Both the position numbers and the translations under genes were made by a program. A stretch of 6,115 bases of DNA from Sneathiella sp. (GTDB lineage: Bacteria > Pseudomonadota > Alphaproteobacteria > Sneathiellales > Sneathiellaceae): the NCBI GenBank assembly GCA_002732675.1, contig NVRR01000198.1:1-6115 (forward strand). Direction: 5' to 3'. The first letter of the stretch is position 1. Each line of letters begins with the position of its first letter. This document shows positions 1 through 5,767 of the stretch, in pieces. The notes beneath the pieces were generated by a model, which saw only the letters and a list, made by a program, of their open reading frames with translations, had not been told where the DNA came from and searched no databases.

Positions 1-392
1 ATGGCGGCACGGCATTGATCATCGATTATGGCGCGACAGACACTATTCTCGGCGACAGCTTTCAGGCCATGCGGGCGCAAGGATATGTCGACCCGTTGCT
101 CACCCCCGGGGAAGCGGACTTGACCGCCCATGTAAAATTCTCAAGGCTCACGGAAATCGCCAAGCGTCATGGCATTGCTGTTCATGGTCCGACATCACAG
201 GGACGTTTTCTAGAGCGGCTCGGAATTGAGGCAAGGGCCAGTCAGCTTGGCCGTGCCGCCTCTGAAACGCAAAAAGCGGAGATACTTTCCAGTCTCCGCC
301 GCCTGACCAGCGCCGAGGAAATGGGCACCCTTTTCAAAACCCTGGCGCTATCGCATAATATACAGGCACCGCCTGAAGGTTTTGGGGAATAA
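1..392 (+). CDS. SAM-dependent methyltransferase, NDUFAF7/COG1565 family, C-terminal part (5' end outside the window)
   Basis: The reading frame is open from the window edge; the first complete codon is at base 3 and TAA is at 390-392, giving 129 C-terminal residues. It opens with GGTALIIDYG, the late strand motif of the Methyltransf_28 family. Next come the family-typical stretches GDSFQAMR, VDPLLTPGEADLTAHVKF and the GPTSQGRFLERLGI region. The SAM-binding glycine loop must lie upstream and cannot be inspected. The mitochondrial relative NDUFAF7 methylates an arginine of the complex I subunit NDUFS2. The bacterial substrate is not established to my knowledge, so a role in complex I maturation would be inference. 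The gene ends one base before pgeF, so the two are almost certainly co-transcribed and probably translationally coupled. The TTG at base 15 lies inside the conserved motif and is not a start. Confidence 0.88.
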   Translation, partial: GGTALIIDYGATDTILGDSFQAMRAQGYVDPLLTPGEADLTAHVKFSRLTEIAKRHGIAVHGPTSQGRFLERLGIEARASQLGRAASETQKAEILSSLRRLTSAEEMGTLFKTLALSHNIQAPPEGFGE

Positions 393-393
393 G

Positions 394-1158
394 ATGCTGA
401 CAAGCAGCACTTTGGAACATGCGACAATTTCCCACGGGTTTTTCACCCGCCGCGGCGGGACCTCGACGGGCCTTTATGCGTCGTTTAATTGCGGTCCTGG
501 CTCAAATGACAAACCCAATGACGTCGCGGCCAACCGCGCGCGCGCCATGGCACGGCTTGGCGGCAAGCCCGGGGATCTCCGCACCCTGTACCAGATTCAT
601 AGCGCCGACGTTATTGTCATTCGGGATCGCACGGAAATCACGCCAAGACCGAAGGCCGACGCGATGGTCACCAATGTTCCCGGGCTCGCCCTTGGTATCC
701 TGACCGCTGATTGCGTCCCGATTTTATTTGCAGATACAAAAAATAACGTCATTGCTGCCGCTCATTCAGGCTGGAAGGGTAGCCTCGCTGATATCGGGAA
801 AAACGTCGTGAAGGAAATGCTCGGGCTTGGTGCTGAGAAAGCCTACATCAAAGCGGCCATCGGCCCAGCTATTGCCCAAAAATCTTATGAAGTTGGACCG
901 GAGTTTCCGGCACCCTTCCTTACCCTTGACCCAAATGCGATGCGTTATTTCATTCCGTCATCCAATGCCGGACATCATATGTTCGATTTGACCGGATTTG
1001 TTCGCGATAGATTGCAGCATAGCGGCATCGACGTTATTGACGTGTTGGAAAATGATACATGCGCCGAAGAAGATCTGTTTTTCAGCTATCGGCGAATGAC
1101 CAAGCGCGGTGAGGCGGATTATGGGCGCCAGCTTTCTGCTATCGTCCTAAATGATTAG
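394..1158 (+). CDS. pgeF: Peptidoglycan editing factor PgeF (YfiH/laccase-domain, multi-copper-polyphenol-oxidase-like family)
   Basis: This is a complete 254-residue protein, the usual length for the YfiH/DUF152 family. The metal-site residues are all visible: H69 in YQIHSADV, C107 in LTADCVPILFAD and H124 in AAAHSGWKG, matching H71, C107 and H124 of E. coli YfiH. Further family blocks are AAIGPAI (about 150-160), FDLTGFVRDRL, and the C-terminal DTCAEEDLFFSYRR with DYGRQLSAI. E. coli PgeF is a cytoplasmic enzyme that removes L-Ser wrongly attached to UDP-MurNAc. Other family members act on purine nucleosides, so substrate choice here is open. I chose the ATG at 394 because it directly follows the upstream stop (390-392) and gives an N-terminus that aligns with the family. 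A GGGGAA at 384-389 inside the preceding gene may serve as ribosome site. The earlier in-frame TTG at 382 is unlikely. Confidence 0.93.
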   Translation: MLTSSTLEHATISHGFFTRRGGTSTGLYASFNCGPGSNDKPNDVAANRARAMARLGGKPGDLRTLYQIHSADVIVIRDRTEITPRPKADAMVTNVPGLALGILTADCVPILFADTKNNVIAAAHSGWKGSLADIGKNVVKEMLGLGAEKAYIKAAIGPAIAQKSYEVGPEFPAPFLTLDPNAMRYFIPSSNAGHHMFDLTGFVRDRLQHSGIDVIDVLENDTCAEEDLFFSYRRMTKRGEADYGRQLSAIVLND

Positions 1159-1197
1159 AACCGGTTTAAATTCTGTATCTTGTGTGTGAGGGTCGAA

Positions 1198-1263
1198 ATG
1201 CCGTATATGGTAATCTTCTTATTAATTTGTCTGTTGGGGCTATTGGCAACCTGTGCAATGTAA
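1198..1263 (+). CDS. Putative small hydrophobic ORF (21 residues), overlapping the lipoprotein start
   Basis: An ATG at 1198 is preceded by GAGGG (1188-1192) at a 5-base spacing, one of the better ribosome sites in the window. The frame runs 21 codons to TAA at 1261-1263. The product is nearly all hydrophobic: after MPYMV it is a single Ile/Leu/Phe/Gly stretch ending in L-A-T-C-A-M. It would form one short membrane segment. L16-A17-T18-C19 resembles a lipobox, but Thr at -1 is uncommon and there is no Lys or Arg in the N-region, so a true lipoprotein signal is doubtful. It overlaps the next gene by 11 bases in another frame. Because that gene starts with GTG and has poor ribosome complementarity, this ORF could drive its translation by coupling. 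It could be a real micropeptide, a leader, or a chance ORF. Confidence 0.42.
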   Translation: MPYMVIFLLICLLGLLATCAM

Positions 1264-2104
1264 AACTTACATAAAATGCCTGCTGATCTTTGGTGCAATT
1301 TTATTGGCTGCCTGCCAGCCATTGCAGCGACCGTTCCAGCCCGAAGTCAAGAACGGCTGGCACGCAGCACCGGGACCGCGGACAGCGCTCTATGTGGAAC
1401 CGGTGAAAGATGGCCCAGATAATCTTGACGATGCTGTCGCCACGAAATTGCAGGAGCTCGGGATTGCGGCCTTCGCCGGGAAAGCCGTTCCAAACCGATA
1501 TTACGTGCGCGGCAAGGTCATTGAGAAAGAAGGTATGCCTTATATAAGTTGGGCGATTTTCGACCCTCAAAACCGGGATACCGGGCTCTTCACGGAAGAA
1601 AAGCTCCCCCTGCCAGCGACTGAGATCAATCCAGCGGGCCCCGATCTTGAGCGTGTGGTTCTGAATTCCGCCAGCAATATCGATCGCCTTCTGGGCGGCG
1701 ATGGCTTCAATTTTGCGAAAATCAAGAAGCCCGTCATTTTCGTACCCATTGTCCGGGGAGCGCCAGGGGACGGTTCGGAAAGCCTCGCATTTGCGATTCA
1801 GGAAGAGCTTGTGAGAATGGGCCTGGAAGTTTTGCCCACAGAAAGCGGTGCCAATTACATCGTCCGCGGTGCCGCCGAATTATCAGAAGCCAAGGCCGGC
1901 ATCCAGACCATCATGCTCACCTGGAGCCTGGAACGGCGTAATGGGGAACAGGTAGGCAAAATCCAGCAACGCAACAGAATCAAAGCGGGTTCGCTCAATG
2001 GCGCGTGGGGTCAAACTGCTTTTCTCGCGGCAAAAGGTGGGGCGCAGGGCGTCTATAAACTTCTGCAAAGCACCGAAGCGGAATATTTTAAATCCAAATC
2101 CTGA
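1253..2104 (+). CDS. Conserved-type alphaproteobacterial lipoprotein with two tandem homologous domains, function unknown
   Basis: This is a 283-residue predicted lipoprotein. The N-terminus has Lys5 and Lys8, a hydrophobic core at 9-19 and lipobox L18-A19-A20-C21, so the mature protein starts at C21 and is followed by Q-P, with no Asp at +2. That suits outer-membrane sorting. The mature part looks internally duplicated, with halves at about 44-150 and 160-275. In each half an extended strand ([10 protein letters not shown] / [10 protein letters not shown]) precedes a helix and a G-(I/L) step. Each then has a Y-x-V-R-G block (YYVRG 83-87, NYIVRG 201-206), a strand with Trp (W100, W224), a gly-turn and a closing helix ending R/K-L-L. 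GTG 1253 is the only sensible start, since an in-frame stop lies at 1223-1225. The alternation recalls LpoB/CsgG/TolB-N-like periplasmic domains, but that is only a fold-level impression. It sits after pgeF, which hints at an envelope role without proving it. Confidence 0.85.
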   Translation: MQCKTYIKCLLIFGAILLAACQPLQRPFQPEVKNGWHAAPGPRTALYVEPVKDGPDNLDDAVATKLQELGIAAFAGKAVPNRYYVRGKVIEKEGMPYISWAIFDPQNRDTGLFTEEKLPLPATEINPAGPDLERVVLNSASNIDRLLGGDGFNFAKIKKPVIFVPIVRGAPGDGSESLAFAIQEELVRMGLEVLPTESGANYIVRGAAELSEAKAGIQTIMLTWSLERRNGEQVGKIQQRNRIKAGSLNGAWGQTAFLAAKGGAQGVYKLLQSTEAEYFKSKS

Positions 2105-2119
2105 TTTTATTACCCCAAA

Positions 2120-2153
2120 GACCTATAAAACGACTTTATACCGTTTACAGGTC
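2120..2153 (+). repeat. Imperfect inverted repeat in the prs leader
   Basis: GACCTATAAA at 2120-2129 pairs with TTTACAGGTC at 2144-2153 in nine of ten positions, around a 14-base loop. The left arm can alternatively pair with TTTATA at 2135-2140 (six perfect pairs, five-base loop), so two mutually exclusive stems share one arm. No T-run follows, so this is not a standard intrinsic terminator for the lipoprotein gene. It could be an operator, an mRNA structure or chance in an AT-rich stretch. Confidence 0.35.
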
Positions 2154-2172
2154 AGAAGGCCCTTGGTAAGTT
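2144..2172 (+). promoter_or_regulatory. Weak candidate sigma70-type promoter for prs
   Basis: TTTACA (2144-2149, five of six matches to TTGACA) is followed by a 17-base spacer and TAAGTT (2167-2172, three of six matches to TATAAT). The -35 falls inside the right arm of the inverted repeat. A promoter somewhere in the 160-base gap is plausible because prs is separated from the lipoprotein gene here. These particular hexamers are only a weak choice. An alternative -10, TATAAA at 2124-2129, has a poor -35 (CTGATT, 2101-2106). Confidence 0.2.
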
Positions 2173-2264
2173 CCGCCCGCTGCTGCCGATATATGTATAG
2201 AGTACCGTGCGCAGATGTATTGTTTTTACTGAACAGGGCCCCTACCGGCCAGAGGACCGCTCAT

Positions 2265-3200
2265 ATGAAAGTGCTTACTGGAAATGGCAACCGGCCATTG
2301 GCGGAAGCTGTTACGAGTTACCTCAATGTCCCTCTGACAAAAGCAGATGTCCGACGTTTTTCGGATATGGAAGTATTTGTTGAAATACATGAAAATGTGC
2401 GCGGTGAAGATATTTTTGTCTTACAGCCGACCTCTTTTCCGGCAAATGACCACTTGATGGAATTACTTGTGTGCATTGACGCGCTGAGACGTTCGTCGGC
2501 GCGCCGAATCACTGCGGTACTTCCCTATTTCGGGTATGCCCGTCAAGATCGAAAGCCGGGGCCGCGGACACCGATTTCTGCAAAACTGGTGGCGAACCTG
2601 ATCACCGAAGCGGGCGCGGATCGGGTCCTGACCCTTGATCTACATGCAGGGCAAATACAGGGGTTCTTCGATATTCCGACGGACAATCTGTTTTCAGCGC
2701 CGGTCATTGTTCCTGATATTAGAGAAAAATACGGCCAAGGGAGCGATATTACCATCGTTTCCCCCGATGTTGGCGGTGTTGTCCGTGCCCGAGCCTTCGC
2801 TAAAAGGCTTGACGCTGACCTCGCAATCGTGGATAAGCGCCGTGAAAAAGCGGGTGTTTCCGAAGTGATGAACATCATCGGTGATGTCAAAGGCCAGCGC
2901 TGTATTCTGGTGGATGATATTGTCGATAGTGCAGGCACCCTTTGTAACGCCGCCGAAGCGCTGATGAACAAAGGCGCCGAAAGCGTTGTTGGTTATGTGA
3001 CCCATGGTGTTTTGTCGGGTGGCGCCATTGCCCGGATCAACGCATCGGCGCTGGAAGAGATGGTGACAACAGACAGTATCATGGCAACCGAAGCCTTTCG
3101 GGTTTCTAACAAGATGCGGCAGATTTCCATTGCCCCGCTCATCGGTGAGGCAATGCTTAGAATTTCAGAGGAAACTTCGGTTTCCAGCCTGTTCGATTAA
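2265..3200 (+). CDS. prs: Ribose-phosphate pyrophosphokinase (PRPP synthetase)
   Basis: This 311-residue class I PRPP synthetase is full length for the family. It makes PRPP from ribose 5-phosphate and ATP in the cytoplasm, feeding purine, pyrimidine, NAD, His and Trp synthesis. The N-terminal domain has [12 protein letters not shown] (30-41, with the D-M-E form seen in alphaproteobacteria where many others have D-G-E) and [11 protein letters not shown] (44-54). It continues with [10 protein letters not shown] (88-97) and [14 protein letters not shown] (125-138), whose H127 corresponds to the catalytic-site His. K191 and R193 in VDKRREK form the flexible catalytic loop. [14 protein letters not shown] (213-226) is the PRPP-binding signature. 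ATG 2265 is chosen because AGAGGA (2251-2256) lies 8 bases upstream and the protein then begins with the family-typical [13 protein letters not shown]. The frame stays open further upstream but has no family similarity there. Confidence 0.97.
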   Translation: MKVLTGNGNRPLAEAVTSYLNVPLTKADVRRFSDMEVFVEIHENVRGEDIFVLQPTSFPANDHLMELLVCIDALRRSSARRITAVLPYFGYARQDRKPGPRTPISAKLVANLITEAGADRVLTLDLHAGQIQGFFDIPTDNLFSAPVIVPDIREKYGQGSDITIVSPDVGGVVRARAFAKRLDADLAIVDKRREKAGVSEVMNIIGDVKGQRCILVDDIVDSAGTLCNAAEALMNKGAESVVGYVTHGVLSGGAIARINASALEEMVTTDSIMATEAFRVSNKMRQISIAPLIGEAMLRISEETSVSSLFD

Positions 3201-3251
3201 GCGTTCAGGCATAGGCGGCGCGGGCACCCCTGGAGGCACGCGTCATATTGG

Positions 3252-3270
3252 CACCGGGTTCGTCCCGGTG
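3252..3270 (+). other. Strong GC hairpin in the rplY leader
   Basis: CACCGGG (3252-3258) and CCCGGTG (3264-3270) form a perfect 7-bp stem around the loop TTCGT. G-T wobbles at 3251/3271, 3250/3272 and 3249/3273 can lengthen it. It ends 13 bases before the rplY ribosome site AGGAGA (3284-3289). The downstream sequence TTGCTCGTTAATT is not a clean T-run, so a classical terminator after prs is unlikely, though partial attenuation is possible. It could also be an RNA processing or stability element, or a binding site for control of rplY. Confidence 0.6.
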
Positions 3271-3295
3271 TTGCTCGTTAATTAGGAGAAATACA

Positions 3296-3970
3296 ATGAG
3301 CGAAAATGCAGTCTTGATTGCAGACACGCGTGACCGGGTTGGAAAGGGGACCTCCCGGGCTCTACGTCGTGAAGGCCGTACACCTGCGGTTATCTATGGT
3401 GATAAAAAAGACCCTATCTCGATCTCCCTGGAGACCAAGGAAATCATGAAGGCCGTTATGCGCGACGCTTTCCTGTCCACCGTTTACACGGTTCAGGTTG
3501 GTTCGACCAAGCATAACGTGCTTCCCCGTGATATGCAGCTCGATCCACTCAAGGACACCCCTACCCATGTGGACTTCCTTCGGGTTTCGGCGAAATCACA
3601 GATTGCCGTGATGGTGGTTGTGGCCTTCATCAATGAAGAGGAATGTCTGGGTCTGAAACGCGGCGGTGTGCTCAATGTGGTGCGTCATGAAGTCGAATTG
3701 ATGGTCCCGGCCGGAAATATTCCGGACAGCATCGAAATCGACCTACTGCAATATGACATTGGCGACAGTGTCCATATTTCTGAAGTTAAGCTCCCTGAGG
3801 GTTGCGAGCCGACAATTACCGATCGTGACTTCACGATTGTGACCGTTGCGTCTCCGACCGTAGAAGCCGAGCCAGAAGCAGTCGAAGAAGGCGTTGAAAC
3901 TGAAGATGGTGAAGATACCGCCACGGAAGAAACAGCCGACGCTGATGGCGACGACAAAAGCGAAGACTAA
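3296..3970 (+). CDS. rplY: 50S ribosomal protein L25 (bL25), long TL5/CTC form
   Basis: This 224-residue protein has two domains and binds 5S rRNA in the large ribosomal subunit. The N-terminal L25 domain (about 5-95) includes GKGTSRALRREGRTPAVIYG (16-35), the basic RNA-contacting segment, and ends with DPLKDTPTHVDFLRV (83-97). The C-terminal beta domain (about 100-187) has GLKRGGVLNVVRHEVEL and GDSVHISEVKLPEG. E. coli L25 has only the first domain; the longer form is general stress protein CTC in Bacillus and TL5 in Thermus. Residues 189-224 are a low-complexity tail, 18 of 36 being Asp or Glu with one Lys, as is common in alphaproteobacterial members. ATG 3296 has a near-ideal AGGAGA (3284-3289). 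It is separated from prs by 95 bases holding the hairpin, so it can be controlled separately, and pth follows after 15 bases. Confidence 0.96.
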   Translation: MSENAVLIADTRDRVGKGTSRALRREGRTPAVIYGDKKDPISISLETKEIMKAVMRDAFLSTVYTVQVGSTKHNVLPRDMQLDPLKDTPTHVDFLRVSAKSQIAVMVVVAFINEEECLGLKRGGVLNVVRHEVELMVPAGNIPDSIEIDLLQYDIGDSVHISEVKLPEGCEPTITDRDFTIVTVASPTVEAEPEAVEEGVETEDGEDTATEETADADGDDKSED

Positions 3971-3985
3971 GTCAGGAATGATAAT

Positions 3986-4591
3986 ATGATTTTGCTGGTT
4001 GGCCTTGGCAATCCTGGAAAGGGTTATGAAGGCAACCGGCATAATTTTGGATATATGGCGGTGGATGAAATCATTCGCCGCCATTCCTTTACGCCGGAAC
4101 GTATTCGATTTCAGGGACTAACCGCCGAGGGAACGATTGGCGGCACAAAGGTTCTTGCCCTCAAACCCACAACATATATGAATGAGTCCGGTCGCTCCGT
4201 CAGTGAAGCCATGCGCTTTTACAAGATCCCATTGGAAAATGTTGTTATCCTGCATGATGAGCTGGATTTGCCTGTGGGCAAGGTTCGGATAAAGACCGGA
4301 GGCGGCCACGGCGGCAATAACGGAGTTCGGTCCCTGATTGCGCATTTGGGGGCGGATTTCAAGCGGGCTCGAATGGGTGTCGGCCATCCCGGAGAGAAAC
4401 ATCTGGTCTCCGGTCATGTGCTCAAGGATTTTTCTAAAGCAGAAAGAGTGCTGGCCAACAAGATCGTGGACAGTGTCGGCAAACATATTGATTTGTTGCT
4501 GGCGGGCAACGATGCCAATTTTATGAACAAAATCGCGCTGGAAACAGCCCCTCCCCGCCCCAAAAAGGACGACGGGAAAGAAGGAAATTAG
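3986..4591 (+). CDS. pth: Peptidyl-tRNA hydrolase
   Basis: This 201-residue Pth hydrolyses the ester bond of peptidyl-tRNAs that drop off ribosomes and so recycles tRNA. The start LVGLGNPGKGYEGNRHNFG carries N9 and the catalytic H19 (N10 and H20 in E. coli). M65 and N66 sit in KPTTYMNESG, D91 in ILHDELDLPVGKVRIK activates the His, and N112 (N114 in E. coli) lies in GGGHGGNNGVRS. GVGHPGEKHLVSGHVL follows the usual Pth pattern. One oddity is Asn at 111, where E. coli and many relatives have His (H-N-G). The tail (about 188-201) is polar and variable. ATG 3986 has AGGA (3974-3977) at an 8-base spacing. An earlier out-of-frame ATG at 3978 is described separately. The stop is 2 bases from ychF, so pth and ychF form one transcript, and rplY lies 15 bases upstream. 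Confidence 0.97.
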   Translation: MILLVGLGNPGKGYEGNRHNFGYMAVDEIIRRHSFTPERIRFQGLTAEGTIGGTKVLALKPTTYMNESGRSVSEAMRFYKIPLENVVILHDELDLPVGKVRIKTGGGHGGNNGVRSLIAHLGADFKRARMGVGHPGEKHLVSGHVLKDFSKAERVLANKIVDSVGKHIDLLLAGNDANFMNKIALETAPPRPKKDDGKEGN

Positions 4592-4593
4592 GC

Positions 4594-5691
4594 ATGGGCT
4601 TTAAATGTGGCATCGTCGGCTTACCGAATGTTGGTAAATCGACACTTTTCAATGCGCTGACGGAAACCGCACAGGCCGCCGCAGAAAACTACCCTTTCTG
4701 TACGATCGAGCCTAACTTGGGGCAGGTTCCCGTGCCTGACGAGCGAATGACCAAGCTCGCCGCACTGGCGTCATCAAAAGAATTAATCCCGACACAGCTC
4801 ACCTTTGTGGATATTGCTGGCCTCGTGCGTGGCGCGGCCAGCGGGGAAGGCCTTGGCAACAAATTCCTTGCTCATATCCGCGAGGTCGACGCCATTATCC
4901 AGGTGATCCGGTGCTTCGATGATGACGATATTACCCATGTCGATGGCAAGATCGATCCGCTATCGGATGCTGAAACCATCGAAACCGAGCTGATGCTGGC
5001 CGACCTTGAAAGCCTTGAAAAACGCACTGAGACTTTGGTCAAGAAAATCCGTGGTGGCGATAAGGAAGCCATTCAACAAGCGGACCTGATCGACCGCGCC
5101 CTCAAAGTTCTGCAGGACGGCAAGCCGGCCCGGATGGTCGAACTGACCGAGGATGAAATACGACCGTTTCGTAACCTGCAACTTCTCACCTCCAAACCGG
5201 TTCTCTATGTCTGTAATGTCGATGAAGACAGCGCCGCGACCGGTAATAAATATTCGGATCTTGTGAAACAAAAGGCCGACGCGGAAAACGCCGGGGCTGT
5301 CGTGATTTCCGCGGCCATTGAAGCCGAAGTCGCGCAGCTGGATACGGATGAACGCGTCGATTTTCTAACAGAGCTGGGCCTGACCGAAACCGGCCTCGGA
5401 CGCATTATCCGCGCCGGATATGACTTGCTGGATCTCGTCACTTATTTCACTGTTGGTCCAAAAGAATGCCGGGCCTGGACGGTGACAAAAGGCACGAAAG
5501 CGCCGCAAGCGGCCGGTGTGATCCATACGGATTTCGAAAAAGGCTTTATTCGCGCCGAAACAATTGCCTATCCTGCATATGTAGAGCATGGCGGAGAAAA
5601 TGGCGCTAAGGAAGCCGGGCTTATGCGCCTTGAAGGCAAAGAATATGTGGTGCAGGATGGAGATGTTCTTCATTTCCGCTTCGCGAACTAG
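4594..5691 (+). CDS. ychF: Redox-regulated ATPase YchF (Obg/OLA1 family)
   Basis: This 365-residue protein is full length for the family, a TRAFAC P-loop NTPase that prefers ATP, binds ribosomes and modulates translation and stress responses. The P-loop GLPNVGKS is at 9-16 and the G3 motif DIAG at 73-76, followed by LVRGAASGEGLGNKFL. The G4 position reads NVDE (208-211), the NxxE form that explains ATP rather than GTP preference. C36 in YPFCTIEPN corresponds to the redox-sensing C35 of E. coli YchF. The helical domain (about 125-200) is inserted in the G domain, and the C-terminal TGS domain (about 280-365) ends with VVQDGDVLHFRF. The start is ATG 4594, with AAGGAA (4581-4586) inside the end of pth at a 7-base spacing. 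Only 2 bases separate it from pth, a widely conserved pairing. Confidence 0.98.
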   Translation: MGFKCGIVGLPNVGKSTLFNALTETAQAAAENYPFCTIEPNLGQVPVPDERMTKLAALASSKELIPTQLTFVDIAGLVRGAASGEGLGNKFLAHIREVDAIIQVIRCFDDDDITHVDGKIDPLSDAETIETELMLADLESLEKRTETLVKKIRGGDKEAIQQADLIDRALKVLQDGKPARMVELTEDEIRPFRNLQLLTSKPVLYVCNVDEDSAATGNKYSDLVKQKADAENAGAVVISAAIEAEVAQLDTDERVDFLTELGLTETGLGRIIRAGYDLLDLVTYFTVGPKECRAWTVTKGTKAPQAAGVIHTDFEKGFIRAETIAYPAYVEHGGENGAKEAGLMRLEGKEYVVQDGDVLHFRFAN

Positions 5692-5705
5692 GCTGCGGGC
5701 AAGCG

Positions 5706-5734
5706 TTGACACCATGAGAAGCAAAAAATGCACA
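5706..5734 (+). promoter_or_regulatory. Candidate promoter for the MaoC-like gene
   Basis: A perfect TTGACA lies at 5706-5711 in the gap after ychF. With a 17-base spacer the -10 would be TGCACA (5729-5734), a poor match to TATAAT. The spacer holds an A-run (5723-5728). Alphaproteobacterial promoters often keep TTGAC well and tolerate loose -10 elements, so a start about 20 bases before the maoC-like start is possible. The weak -10 keeps confidence low. Confidence 0.32.
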
Positions 5735-5767
5735 AAAGACCATGATAAGGTCGGGGGTTCAGAATGA
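5714..5767 (+). CDS. Possible 17-residue upstream ORF overlapping the MaoC-like start
   Basis: ATG at 5714 opens 17 codons, MRSKKCTKDHDKVGGSE, ending at TGA 5765-5767. This stop shares the ATGA overlap with the start of the next gene at 5764. The peptide is hydrophilic and has five Lys or Arg. No ribosome site precedes it, and it would be untranslated if transcription starts downstream of the TTGACA candidate. It may be chance; its only merit is the exact stop/start overlap. Confidence 0.12.
   Translation: MRSKKCTKDHDKVGGSE

Noticed and set aside
534..545. Short alternating CG run inside pgeF
   Set aside because: It encodes N-R-A-R-A in the conserved frame and is too short to be a meaningful repeat.
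1159..1170. AACCGGTT and TTTAAA palindromes after the pgeF stop
   Set aside because: They are perfect but only 8 and 6 bases, with no loop and no T-run, so there is no support for a terminator or operator.
1998..2264. In-frame open stretch upstream of prs that would add 89 residues
   Set aside because: It overlaps the lipoprotein gene end and has no similarity to PRPP synthetase. [13 protein letters not shown] at 2265 is the canonical start and has AGAGGA upstream.
2543..2971. Long antisense open frame (142 codons) opposite prs, plus others opposite rplY, pth, ychF and the maoC-like gene
   Set aside because: These mirror the codon bias of strongly supported + strand genes. Their translations show no recognisable motifs and no ribosome sites that stand out.
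3248..3295. N-terminal extension of rplY from TTG 3248, preceded by GGAGG (3232-3236)
   Set aside because: The extra 16 residues run through the hairpin and do not resemble L25. ATG 3296 has its own near-ideal AGGAGA and gives the expected family N-terminus. The GGAGG is 11 bases from the TTG, which is long.
5738..5752. GACC...GGTC mini-hairpin before the maoC-like start
   Set aside because: A 4-bp stem with a 7-base loop is expected by chance and is too weak to call.
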